Made by a program: the position numbers and the translations under genes. A DNA stretch of 18,546 nt. It comes from Terfezia claveryi. Its lineage: Eukaryota; Ascomycota; Pezizomycetes; Pezizales; Pezizaceae. The notes under the pieces are model-generated. The model searched no databases and was not told the origin of the DNA. It saw nothing but the letters and a program-made list of their open reading frames with translations. How positions within the stretch are numbered: the first letter of the stretch is position 1; each line of letters begins with the position of its first letter. Below are positions 7,926 to 17,318 of this stretch, piece by piece. The DNA lies in NCBI GenBank assembly GCA_015179025.1, contig WHUX01000576.1, positions 1 through 18,546 of the forward strand, given 5' to 3'.

Positions 7926-8065
7926 GTAAGTCATCTTCTGAGCTGCTCAATAAAGATGTCATGGAATGGTGGACATGTCATGGAATGGCGACATGTCATG
8001 GAATGGCGGACATGTCACGAAAGGCTAATACGCGTTACGGAATCCTATTGCTAACATTTGTCTAG
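7926..8065 (+). other. Transposase intron 2 (140 nt), holding a reverse motif cluster
   Basis: GTAAGT at 7926, branch CTAAC at 8051-8055 and acceptor TCTAG ending at 8065. Joins CKA-type exon end ...VCK to VRELCKAIVAS in phase 0. Confidence 0.8.
7957..8042 (-). repeat. hAT intron-2 motif cluster: five copies, minus strand, period about 19
   Basis: TGTCATGGAA at 7957, 7976 and 7994, TGTCACGAAA at 8013 and CGTTACGGAA at 8033 are the reverse complements of TTCC[G/A]TGACA-type sites. Spacing is 19, 18, 19 and 20 nt. The orientation is opposite to the other three clusters. Confidence 0.7.
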
Positions 8066-8691
8066 GTTCGAGAGCTCTGTAAGGCTATAGTAGCTAGCCC
8101 ACAATGCCTGGCACAATTCAAGGAACTCCAAACTGATTCCCGTATGCCCATGGGGCTCATCCAGGACATCAAAACTCGCTGGAACTTAACCTTTGAAATG
8201 CTTACTCGAGCATTGAGGCTCCAGTGCTACATTGAGCAATGGATTGCTCTATCTATGATAGAGAGCAAGTACTCAGAGTTATGGTTGAGTCAAGAAGAGT
8301 GGAACCAAGTTCAGGAGGCTACTATTTTCCTCAAACCTTTATCAGATTACACTCATGCTATCTCTACAGGGCAGCATACGACTATACAGAATGCGTTCTT
8401 TATCTACAATGACATCTTCGACCACATAGAAAAACAGCGGAAACGTATATACAAACTTCCAGCTAATCCTACCTGGGCTCCAGGGTTTCTCTCCGCGACA
8501 AAAGCGTGTCAGCAGATCTTTAAGCAGTATTATTCTAGGACCGAAAAACAATCTCTCATCTACAACCTTGCAACCATCCTTGATCCGTCTAAGAAATTAT
8601 CTTTGTATAACGACTGGGGAAATCTCAATGTCCAAGATCCAAGTGGTATACAGCAGAACGGGGACTATATTTCATACACAGAGTATTACAA

Positions 8692-8832
8692 GTACGTATG
8701 AATTCCATCAGCACATGACTATTTTGGCCCATGTGTTTTCCGTAACACTATTTTCCGTGACACCATTTTCCGTGACAGGAGACCATCCATGATATACAGA
8801 AAAACATAATTCTTACTAAATTCACTTCTTAG
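8692..8832 (+). other. Transposase intron 3 (141 nt), holding a motif cluster
   Basis: GTACGT at 8692 and CTTCTTAG ending at 8832, with TACTAAA as the probable branch site. Splicing joins AA to GGTTCAG and continues the frame as YYKVQFEDYF. Confidence 0.7.
8738..8777 (+). repeat. hAT intron-3 motif cluster: three copies, 15-nt period
   Basis: TTCCGTAACA at 8738, then TTCCGTGACA at 8753 and 8768. The core is the same as in the terminal clusters, while the period is shorter. Confidence 0.75.
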
Positions 8833-9722
8833 GGTTCAGTTTGAAGATTATTTTGAACATAATTACGCCAAGTACGCGCCAGAAGCCCAGTTCATAAATA
8901 CAAGTGGATGATGGAGAACAATCCTATATAATGCGTCGACTACAAGAGTGTACCACAAGCCAATCGGAGGATGTGCCAGAAATCAAGAGATACCTGGTGA
9001 ATCCAGTAACAACACTGAATGAGAAATGCCCTCTATCCTGGTGGAAGGTACATGCTAATGAATATCCCACGCTGGCACGAATGGCGAGGGAAATATTGAG
9101 CATTCCACTCACATCTGTCCCAGTAGAGCGAATATTCAGCAGTGCTCGAGATATTTTGCCATACCGACGCAACAGAATGGGTCACCAGATGATAACTGCG
9201 CTGATGTTGACCAAATCGTGGGATGCTGTACACACTAAATACGGAACCTCAGAGGCACAAATTAGACCAGCACATGTAGAAGAAGGCATAGCTGATTTAG
9301 ATAAAGGTGAGGTAATGCTAGAGAAACAAGCCCTCAACTATGATGCAGACTTCCTCCGCCACATGGTAGCACAGTCCCTAGATACCGTTCAGGGACAGAC
9401 GGATACGGATTCAGATACAGATTGTGACACGGAAGTAGCTGGGAGCCGGATAATGGACGAGTACCTCCTAAATGACCTGGCAGATTTAGCGTCCGAGAAT
9501 GCCAGCCCATTGTATAGTTTCATGGAAGATTCTACCTCAGGCATGTCTAACTCGTTCCATCGAAGTCTATTGTGTGGGCAAGCAGCAACACCATCTCCTT
9601 CAACTCCGCATCGAAGCGCTCAAAAGCACCGTTTATCACAGTCTGTAAGTCTGACGCTGTCGATGGCAAGCAGGTTTCAGAAGAAACTGCGACCTACACA
9701 GCGTAGGAACTACAAAGTATGA

Positions 9723-10281
9723 GTGGGTAGGGGTGTTGATGGCATGTGGAGTATACTGGTAGATAAGTATTAGTGCAGGTTCTAGGGAAAATTTCTTTTC
9801 TATGTTGGGAGTACTTTCTTTATTTAGGTTTGCTATTTTAGTTGTTATATGGGACAGCTGGAGTTTTGAGGATTTCATGGGCAACATTTCTTTATCTATT
9901 TCTATTGGGAGTTACTTTTTGATTCAGTTTGCTTTCTTTTTGATGGTATGTGAGAGGGCCGGTTTTGTGTGAGAGGGCGGTATAAGCGAGATCGGAGAAT
10001 TACTTTACCTCGATCTTGGAGTATTGAGATTTGTTTAGACATGAGTATTGGGAATTTGTCGGTTAGTTTAGGTCTCTATGTTTGCAGAATTAAAGCGATT
10101 CGTTTTATGAGAATCAGAGTATGTAGAAATTGATGAGGTATCAATGAATGTAATTCATATTAGCATGCAAGGCAGAGTAATATTATACAGGAGAACAACA
10201 GGGGAATGGACAGAAGGTTAGCCACTAGTAGAATGCAGTTAAGAAATGGCGGTAAGGATTGAGCGGGAAGAAAAAGTTCAA
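9723..10281 (+). other. hAT 3' untranslated and subterminal region, no gene
   Basis: T-rich sequence with no convincing frame. It includes a direct repeat TGTGAGAGGGC (about 9950 and 9969) and a weak hairpin AGATCGG...CGATCT (about 9992-10017). The transposase poly(A) site probably lies in the first part. Confidence 0.5.
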
Positions 10282-10424
10282 GTCCATGACAGGAGGAGGA
10301 ATTCATAACAGGCGGGGCAATCCGTGACAGGAGGACGGATCCGTGACAGGAGGACGGATCTGTAACAGGAGGACGGATCTGTGACAGGAGGACGGATCCG
10401 TGACAAGAGGAGCGATCCCTGACA
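10282..10424 (+). repeat. hAT 3' motif cluster: eight copies, 19-nt period
   Basis: Motif starts are 10282, 10301, 10320, 10339, 10358, 10377, 10396 and 10415, exactly 19 nt apart. The commonest unit is ATCCGTGACAGGAGGACGG; outer copies are degenerate (GTCCATGACA, ATTCATAACA, ATCCCTGACA). The core equals that of the 5' cluster but the spacer differs. Its place just inside the expected right end fits subterminal transposase sites. Confidence 0.88.
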
Positions 10425-10518
10425 GATAATGGAGAAAACACGAAACCAAGACCGAGGTGAAATATGGGTAACTAATTCTTGGCGAGGACTCGGTCGATCA
10501 CCGAGTAGTCGCCACAGC
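10425..10518. other. Unexplained junction between the hAT and element B
   Basis: This short stretch matches neither the hAT repeats nor the RT sequence expected upstream of element B. It holds an inverted repeat CTCGGT...ACCGAG at 10489-10505. Either the true hAT end or a deletion breakpoint lies here. I found no counterpart in 1103-1734. Confidence 0.4.
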
Positions 10519-13404
10519 TCCTCTCCAGCGGGTGCCCCGGTGCTGTTCATGAAGAAGTTGGACAGCTCTCTTCGGTTGTGTATTAATTATCGTGGCCTGA
10601 ACGCGATAACGGTCAAGAATAGATATCCCTTGCCCCTGATCCAGGAGACATTAGCCAGGCTTTCTAAGGCAAAATGGTTCACCAAATTGGATCTGAGAGG
10701 GGCATACAACTTGGTACGAATTGCTGAGGGGGAGGAGTGGAAAACTGCCTTCCAGACGCGATATGGCCATTTTAAGTATATTGTGATACCTTTCGGCTTA
10801 ACTAACGCCCTCGCCTCTTTTCAGCACTTTATCAATGACACTCTGTGGGACTTTCTAGACGTATTCTGCACTGCCTACCTGGACGATATCCTCATTTACT
10901 CGGATACCCTAGCAGAATACACGATCCACGTCCGACAAGTGCTGGAGAAGTTGGAGGGAGCTGGGTTATATCTGAAGCAAGAAAAATGCGAGTTCCATAT
11001 GTAGAAGGTCAAGTATCTGGGGCTAATTATCACTACGGAGGGCATCCAGATGGACCCTGCAAAGGTTGCTGCAATCCAGAAGTGGGAAACTCCAGCCAAC
11101 CTCAAGGATGTACAGGCCTTCCTGGGATTCGCCAACTTCTACCGCCGGTTTATCCTGGGATACTCGAAGATTGTGGTACCCTTGACGGCGTTAACAAGGA
11201 CAAAGGGTATGGACAAAAGCCAGCGCTTCCAGTGGGGTTTAGAAGCCCAATCTGCCTTCGAGAAGCTCAAGGAAGCCTTCTGCTCAGCCCTAATCCTAGC
11301 CCATTTTGACCCCGATGGCGAGTGCATCGTAGAAACGGATGCCTCCGACTATGTCTCCGCCGGAATTCTGTCCCAGTATGTCAATGGAGTCCTCTACCCA
11401 GTAGCCTATTTCTCCAAAAAGCACTCCCCGGCGGAGTGTAATTACGAGATCTATGATAAGGAATTAATGGCCATTGTGCGGGCTTTTGAGGAATGGAGGC
11501 CCCACCTGGAGTTAGCGAAGGGGGTTATCGAGGTCCTTTCTGCCCACAAGAACCTGGAATACTTCACAACTACTAAATTGCTGAATCGCCAGCAGGCTAG
11601 GTGGTCGGAATTCCTGTCCCAGTTCAACTTCAAGATCAAGTACCGGCCAGGAAAGGCTGGTGGGAAACCAGACGCACTAACCAGGAGATCAGGAGATCTC
11701 CCTAAGGGGCGGGATGAAAGGCTACAATACCAGAACCAGGTGGTACTGAAGCCGGAAAATCTAGACCTGGCTGCCAATGTTCTGGCTGATGCGGAAGCTG
11801 AAGCTGAGGCTGATGCGGAAGTTAAAGCTGAGGCTGATGCGGAAGCTGAAGCTGAGGCTGATGCAGAAGCTGAAGCTGAGGCTGATGCGGAAGCTGAAGC
11901 TGAGGCTGATGCGGAAGCTGATACGGAGACTGATGCAGGAGCCAACCTCTGACAACTGGTGATTCAGGCCTATAAGGACGACCCCCTGGCCAAGGAAATC
12001 ATCACTGCAGTGGATTCCGGCTAGCACCACCACCCTAAGATTTCCCTGGCCGAGTGTATAGTACAGAAGGGCCTCCTCTATCACTTCGAACGGCTCTATG
12101 TACTGGAAGAAGGAGGGTTACGCCTGGGGCTAATCCAGGAACACCACGATACCCTGGTGGCAGGTCACCCTGGAGTGGCTAAGATGTTAGAGCTCTTGGC
12201 CAAGGAATACACCTGGATTGACCAGCGGAAGGACGTGGAGCGGTACATACGGAACTGCCATGTTTGTAAACATACTAAGCCCATCTGCCATGCCCCATAT
12301 GGCACTCTGAAGCCCCTGGATATCCCGGATCGGCCGTGGCTGCACCTGACCATGGATTTCGTGACGGGATTGCCGGAAGACTTGGGATTCAACACCATCT
12401 TGATGGTGGTGGATCGGCTGATGAAGATAAGGCATGTCATACCTTGTCGGGATACCAGTTCTGCTCCAGAGTTGGCCAACCTCTACCTCAACAATGTGTT
12501 CCGGTATCACGGGCTCCCCGAATCTATCGTGTCTGACCGTGGCCCTCAGTTCACCTCAGACTTTTAGAGAGCCTTCTGCGAGCTTCTGGGGATCAAAGTG
12601 CGTTTGTCAACAGCATATCACCTCCAAACGGATGGCCAATCGGAGAGGCTGAATGCCATTATGGAGCAATATCTGCGGGCCTTCGTTGATTACCAGCAGG
12701 ATAACTGGGTTTCGTTGCTGGCCACCTGTGAATTTGCCGCAAACAACCAGTTCTCGGAATCCTCCAAAACCTTGCCTTTCCTGGCTAACTATGGTTGGCA
12801 CCCCCGGTTCGTGGAGGCCCTGGCACCCCTGCAAAAAGCCCACCTCCCAGCTAAGGAGTTCGCGGTTGGAATCACTGAACTCCACCATACCCTGAAAGCC
12901 GAGCTGGGATATGCGCAGGCCAGGCAAGCGGAGTATGCCAATGGATCACGGTTGCCAGCCCCTAGATACCAGCCAAGAGACAAGGTATGGCTCTCTAGTT
13001 GGAACTTCCGGACAGAACGACTTTCTCTTAAACTGGATCATAAGTTCCTGGGGCCTTATGAGGTATTAGAGAATATGGGCACTCACACCTACTGGTTGAA
13101 TTTCCCTAAAGATATCAAACGCCACCCGGTCATTCATGTCTCGGAGATCGAACCAGCCGCCAACGATCCCCTCCCCGGGCAAAAGCACCCCCCACCCCCT
13201 CCCGTAGTGATTACAGGTAAGGAGGAGTAGGAGGTTGAGGAGGTACTGGACTCCAGAAAACGCTATGGGCGAGTTCAGTATAAGGTCAAGTGGGTAGGGG
13301 ACGAGGAGACTACCTGGCAACCCACAGGGAACTTGGAGAATGTGCAGGATTTGGTTACCCTGTTCCACCAGCAGTACCCCAGGAAGCCTCGCCTAGTTGA
13401 CTGA
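10519..13404 (+). pseudogene. Element B pol: RT, RNase H, integrase, chromodomain
   Basis: One frame throughout, with five stops (11002, 11950, 12022, 12565, 13228) and no frameshift. RT begins inside finger sequence [13 protein letters not shown] and has [26 protein letters not shown] and the active site YLDD (10876-10887). RNase H shows VETDASDY and [12 protein letters not shown], but the usual Asp in the HKNLEYF segment is Ala (11542-11544). An acidic Ala/Glu/Asp repeat follows. Integrase has NCHVCK, MDFVTG, SDRGPQFTSDF, then a TAG where I expect Trp, and QSERLNAIMEQY, so D-D-E is complete. A GPY module (KFLGPYEVLE) precedes the chromodomain (13231-13391: EVEEVLDSR, VQYKVKWVG, TTWQP). TAG at 13228 sits at the position of the first cage aromatic. 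The product would copy element RNA to DNA and insert it. Confidence 0.9.
11785..11928 (+). repeat. 24-nt tandem repeat encoding ADAEAEAE, in the RNase H-integrase linker
   Basis: Six units start at 11785, 11809, 11833, 11857, 11881 and 11905. The period is a multiple of three, so the frame is kept. The second has EVKAEA and the sixth ends in ADTE variants. The result is a highly acidic stretch of about 48 residues. The antisense reading gives a Ser/Ala run that is only a shadow. Confidence 0.9.
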
Positions 13405-13564
13405 GGTCGTGACTTTGCATCCTTGTTGTTATTTCTGTTCTTGTTGTTCGGAGTTGGGGTTCTTGTCCTTGCTCTTGTTGTTGTTGTTGTTTTCTGTGTT
13501 GATTTTGCCAGTTATCGTGCCCAAGCCTCCTAGTCACTGGAGCTCCAGCCTAAGGGGGGGATAG
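13405..13564 (+). other. Element B 3' tail with TTG-rich tract and polypurine tract
   Basis: After the TGA at 13402-13404 comes a region rich in GTTGTT (about 13421-13495). AAGGGGGGGATAG (13552-13564) directly before the LTR is the probable polypurine tract for plus-strand priming. Confidence 0.65.
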
Positions 13565-13584
13565 TGTAACAACCGTGTGTTTAG
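13565..13584 (+). repeat. Element B 3' LTR stub (20 nt) cut by element C
   Basis: TGTAACAACCGTGTGTTTAG follows the polypurine tract and matches the element-sense start of the D LTR in about 17 of 20 positions. The rest of the LTR should lie beyond the right end of element C, outside the window. Confidence 0.75.
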
Positions 13585-14264
13585 TGTAATGGAGAACGTT
13601 ATTTCATTGCTTATATAATTGATTATATACTTTTGTATTTCCTATATTACTACTATGTTATGTAACTAAGCTCTCGGTTGAAGGACTAGCCTTCTACCAC
13701 CTCCTATTGCTTTATAAGCGTCCATAGCTCGCGGAATCTGCTATGGGAAGTTCCATGGCACTTGCCATATGAAGACACCCTCATTATGGCCGCGTGACCT
13801 CTGTTTAAGGCATGTGACTCATTACTATGGCCACATGACCATCGTTTATGGTGTGTAACTCATTACTATGGCCACATGACCCCTTTTGTACAACGCACCA
13901 CCTTCTGGTGTGCCACCCTTTATTGTATTTATTTTCTTAGTCATCAGATCTCAGAGGAGTATAAATAGGCCGCTGGATTCCCTCTGGAATCCAAAGAAAG
14001 AGACAAGAAGCAACCAATCAAGCCTTCAAAGCAAGCAAGCCTATATTCCGATCAGATCAAGATCATATAGCTTAGATAGCACAAATCATATAAGATAGAT
14101 TACACCAGTTAATTCCTGTTCCCTTCGGGAATGTCCCACATAGTAATCTCCCTACCCTTCTGAGGTCTTACCTCAGCAGAACCAAAATACACAAACGTCC
14201 GTGCCTACGGATATAGATTGTATAAACGGTACCGAATGAATACTATCTAGTACCATTCATTACA
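13585..14264 (+). repeat. Element C 5' LTR (680 nt)
   Basis: Starts TGTAATGGAG and ends CATTCATTACA, followed by eight T as in element A. The 41-nt block with TGACTCA sites is at 13785-13884; the second unit has TGTAACTCA instead of TGTGACTCA. TATAAATA is at 13960-13967. Confidence 0.95.
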
Positions 14265-15094
14265 TTTTTTTTAACTCACTTACCTAATCTTTACTCTTAA
14301 ATCCAAGGCCTGATCAACCTTCGGATACCTTTATTACACTCACGCAAGTATATACAATTCGATACCCAAGTGCACATATAAAATCGATATCGTTATTCAA
14401 CTAGCTAGCCAACAAAATCCAACAAACGAGACATCAGACTCTCAACTGCAGTACATCAACAAAAGACTTAGAAGCAAGCTAAGCAGAGCTCTAACGGGCA
14501 GTGGTATCCCACATTAAACAATCCCACCCTCGTTCACAACACTTTTCCCAATAAGATCGACAACTCATCTTGCACTCCTGGCAACCGCCATTATATCTGT
14601 ACCTGTAAATCCAGTACACCATTGCAAAACCGGCCCCCCAGGTCTCAGGAATAATTGGTCTAAACAACCAAGCATCACAATCCCAAGGCTCAAATCTCGC
14701 TGCCTCCACTGCAGCCATTTCCTCCAGAAAAGAATTACCTCCATCAGAACCTTCCTTAGGCCCAGACATCTCTACCAATACCTCTGCGCCCCCAACGTCT
14801 ACCTCAACACACCAATCAGAAAACGTGACACTCTTGCTGGAAGAACTAGAACTAGATTCTAGACCAGTAGACGAAGAAAAACCAGGACCATAAGAAACAT
14901 CAGGATCCTGACATCCAGCCTTACCAGCCTCGTGAGCCACCGAGCCAACAGAACCATCAGTCGAACGGAGATCATAAGGATCATCAGCCACCACACCATC
15001 AGCACAGAAAGGTGCCAAAGAAGAAAAGTAACTCGACGATCGTATCGCATAACCAGCTGCATTTGGTTGCGGACAGACGACGAAATCAGACATA
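14265..15094 (+). other. Element C leader
   Basis: 14265-14778 is shared with element A; 14779-15094 is not. The frame that leads into gag has six stops in the unshared part, so translation probably starts at ATG 15095. No tRNA-type primer-binding site follows the LTR. Confidence 0.65.
14491..15093 (-). other. Antisense open frame in the element C leader (200 codons), Cys-rich end
   Basis: On the minus strand an ATG at 15091-15093 opens a 200-codon frame that ends in a Cys-rich segment (NGGCQECKMSCRSYWEKCCE...). Its start codon lies one base from the gag ATG on the other strand. The last 94 or so codons are also open in element A (3718-4000). Between the two copies I see five base changes, four of which change the antisense protein, so there is no sign of selection for the protein. 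It may be chance; a long open frame opposite a leader is the only evidence. Confidence 0.25.
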
Positions 15095-16984
15095 ATGGCG
15101 TCTGAACTTAGTAAGAAGACTAAGAGGTCGAGACGGTTAACTATGTTACCCGAAGATATTAAGAAATTAGTAGAAGAAACTCCCAGAAAGACCAGATTTA
15201 TAGTTCCTAACACAGAAGGGGAAATAAATCTGCCCATGGATATAGAATTAGGAGAACCAGGTGGAGCTGGAACCAAACTATATTTTAGTATGGCTCTACC
15301 TCTTGCACCAGAAGAATTTTGGGAAAGACATTTTCCAACAATTGAGGAGATTTTGAAATATACTCGCTCAATGGGACATGCCCAACAGTATCATCCTGAT
15401 GATACTCGACTCTTAATGGAAGCCGTAGTAAAACACTATTTATGGCTAACACCTTACCCATTCAAAGAAAAGGACTTAGAAATGAATGCATTTTTAAGTA
15501 AAGAATTAAAGAAACCTGTTGTTCCACTCTTAAGGAAACCGAATTGGGTAATACATAACTAGGAAGAAATAATGGCATTCATGATGAGCGGCACTCATCT
15601 AGAAGAATCAGCACATACCGCGGAGGATTTTTTCAATCCAGCAAAGAACTTCCAGGAGCGTTCCTGAGAACACCAAAAGATCAATCGAAAGGCAAAGGTC
15701 GAGCACCTGAGACACCAGAAAGAGGACTGGGTCAGCCAAAGAACCAGATGATGAAAACCAACCACCGGAAGATATAGAATTACCAGAAGACGATGATGAT
15801 CTAGATACAGGACTAGACCAACAGAAGCAGAAAACAAAGGAGGAGGACGAGACCCCGATGATAGCGGAGATGATAGCTCGGACTCTGATAAGGCATCGTC
15901 AGTTGCAAGTCAAACTCTTAAAGAAAACCCAAACGAGGAAAATCAGTTGAACACCAACAATGGGAATCTACAACAGGAATGGTTACAACGGTAACCATAA
16001 AGCAACGAATGCTTTAAAAGGAATAAAGATTGATATGCCAGAAAAATTAAGAGGAGAAGACAAAAAATGGCAAGACTCACAATATTTTGACTCTTGGGCC
16101 ACAGCAATGCAACGTTGGTTTGTTCTCAAAAGAATAGATTTGGAAGGCGCTTCAGCTTTGGAAATTGTTGGATTCAGAATGGAAGGAAGCGCACTTACTA
16201 CTTATAATCAATTCCTAAGAGAAAAAGGAAAGAATGCGACATTCTTTGGATTCATACTAGCGCTAAGGGATTTTCTGATACCCTCTACTAGTAAGGACAT
16301 TTTGTGGAAACGATGGGAGACAGCCACACCATACAAGGACGGACGTCACATGGAATCAAACAGTTTGCCAACTGGCTTACTGAAATGCAAATCAAATTGA
16401 TTGACAAGGATGGCAAACAATCAATATCGCAGGAAGTAAAAAGAAGAAAGTTTCTTAATCACCTGCCGCCATATATGTCAGCTACATTAATTCCTTTAAT
16501 CAAAGAAGAATGGTCATATGATCAGCTCGTGCATCAAGCGAGTCATATGAAGCTTCCAAAAAGGATATTGCCCCACCATCTACAACAAATACATCCCGAC
16601 GACAACACCCTCGAATGAAAATCGAAGTCACGGTCCACGCAGGGACCAGAATCAACGACAAAAAACAGGATTTAATCCTAGCAGCAATCCCAACACCAAA
16701 CCCAACACAGAAAATCGGAAGGACTCAGATTGGGACACCATCACAAAAAAATTGGATCAGAAGACAAAGATGCAATTAATTAAAGACAAGAAAAGTCTAT
16801 GGTGTTGGAACCTGGACACTCCTACAAGGACTGTAGGAAACGAAAAAATAAGGTACCCATGCGTACAGCCGCACAAGATTTAGCTATGCCGATAGCCACC
16901 AAGGATAAAAACAACAAGGATAAAATCAAGGAACGACCCTTGTCAAGACAGGTACCAGATTTAGCAAGGTATTCGTTAAGCTAA
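15095..16984 (+). pseudogene. Broken gag of element C
   Basis: ATG 15095 opens MASELSKKTKRSRR... to TAG 15560-15562, including FSMALPLAPEEFWERHF. An acidic, Asp/Ser-rich spacer follows in shifted frames (DDSGDDSSDSDKASSVAS). The capsid-like part (from about 16010) has ALKGIKIDMPEKLRGEDKKW, TYNQFLREKG and FLIPSTSKDILWKRWE, then after a frameshift near 16345 GIKQFANWLTEMQIKLIDKD and EVKRRKFLNHLP. This wording fits gag of Agaricomycete gypsy elements. A CCHC knuckle is broken at 16801-16840: WCW and PGHSYKDCRKRK remain, but the second Cys is lost with a frame change. It shares no visible similarity with the ORF of element A. Confidence 0.75.
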
Positions 16985-17318
16985 CGAACACCCCGCACTA
17001 GCTTTAATTGATCTCCAAACGAAGGGAGGAGACTTAATCAATTCTCAATTTGTACACCTGTACAAAATACCGACTAGAAGTATCGAGAAGAAATCATTAA
17101 GTACTGCAATTAAAGGCTCAAAAGGAACGATAGACAAAGCTTGTACTATCAAACTTGATTGGATAGGTTATGTAGAAGAACGAACGTTCTATGTAGCTCA
17201 TTTGACTGGATGGGACATGATACTAGGAGAACCTGCTCTCAGCAAAGTGCGAGCAATAATTCCTGCCCATCAGAACCAGTTACTATCCAACCGGAAAACA
17301 TTCCACGATTCCAGCTAA
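16980..17318 (+). pseudogene. Retropepsin-like protease region of element C
   Basis: An open frame between TAA (16977) and TAA (17316-17318) starts ANEHPALALIDLQTKGGDLI and includes KLDWIGYVEERTFYVAHL and GWDMILGEPAL. Order between gag and RT, the ALID start and the MILG segment fit a Ty3/gypsy aspartic protease, which would cut the gag-pol polyprotein. The usual D-[ST]-G triad is not visible; the residues after Asp are LQTKGG. The frame is not continuous with gag or RT. Confidence 0.6.

Larger units (their letters stand above)
7596..9722 (+). pseudogene. hAT transposase, rest of exon 2 through exon 4 (second Asp, Glu, dimerisation region)
   Basis: Exon 2 resumes in frame at 7596 (LGNLIREYGISNRVLAIVSDN); the Asp at 7674-7676 is the second catalytic residue. 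TAG codons at 7737 and 7797 interrupt it. A 140-nt intron (7926-8065) has GTAAGT, branch CTAAC (8051-8055) and TCTAG. Exon 3 (8066-8691) includes IQDIKTRWNLTFEML, the conserved TRW region. A 141-nt intron (8692-8832, GTACGT...CTTAG) follows. Exon 4 starts VQFEDYFEHNYAKY, has a one-base shift near 8895-8905, then runs open to TGA at 9720-9722. It contains LSWWKVHANEYPTLARMARE and SVPVERIFSSARDILPYRR, the hAT dimerisation region with the catalytic Glu (9126-9128). A Ser/Asp-rich tail ends RRNYKV. The whole protein would be about 890 residues. Confidence 0.88.
1735..10424 (+). mobile_element. hAT-superfamily DNA transposon, decayed and interrupted by element A
   Basis: The span is defined by the outermost motif clusters (1735-1804 and 10282-10424) around a four-exon hAT transposase. 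Element A (2811-7590) splits it; without A and one copy of the target duplication the transposon is about 3.9 kb. The terminal inverted repeats were not found, so both outer ends are approximate, and the left end may lie near or before 1224. The diagnostic parts are a BED-type finger, D-D-E residues and a C-terminal hAT dimerisation region. The transposase is inactivated, so this copy could move only if another copy supplied the enzyme. Confidence 0.75.
10519..13584 (+). mobile_element. Element B: 5'-truncated Ty3/gypsy chromovirus
   Basis: Contains RT, RNase H, an acidic linker, integrase and chromodomain in the Ty3/gypsy order, then a polypurine tract and the first 20 nt of the 3' LTR. Gag, protease and the 5' LTR are missing: homology starts inside RT, next to the hAT end. 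Element C is inserted at 13584/13585 in the LTR. The LTR start resembles that of element D. Confidence 0.88.

Noticed and set aside
10160..10550. Minus-strand Pro/Ser/Cys repeat ORFs
   Set aside because: Shadows of the 19-nt hAT repeats; a 19-nt period does not hold a codon frame, so the resemblance to a repeat protein is accidental.
11451..11945. Minus-strand Ser/Ala repeat protein
   Set aside because: Antisense shadow of the in-frame acidic repeat of element B; the plus strand has clear RNase H and linker sequence.
11777..12084. Other repeat-based frames (MRKLKLRL repeats on plus, SFRISLSF repeats on minus)
   Set aside because: Alternative frames of the same 24-nt repeat.
13355..13537. 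Minus-strand Gln-rich ORF
   Set aside because: Product of the TTG-rich tail of element B; no start or domain support.
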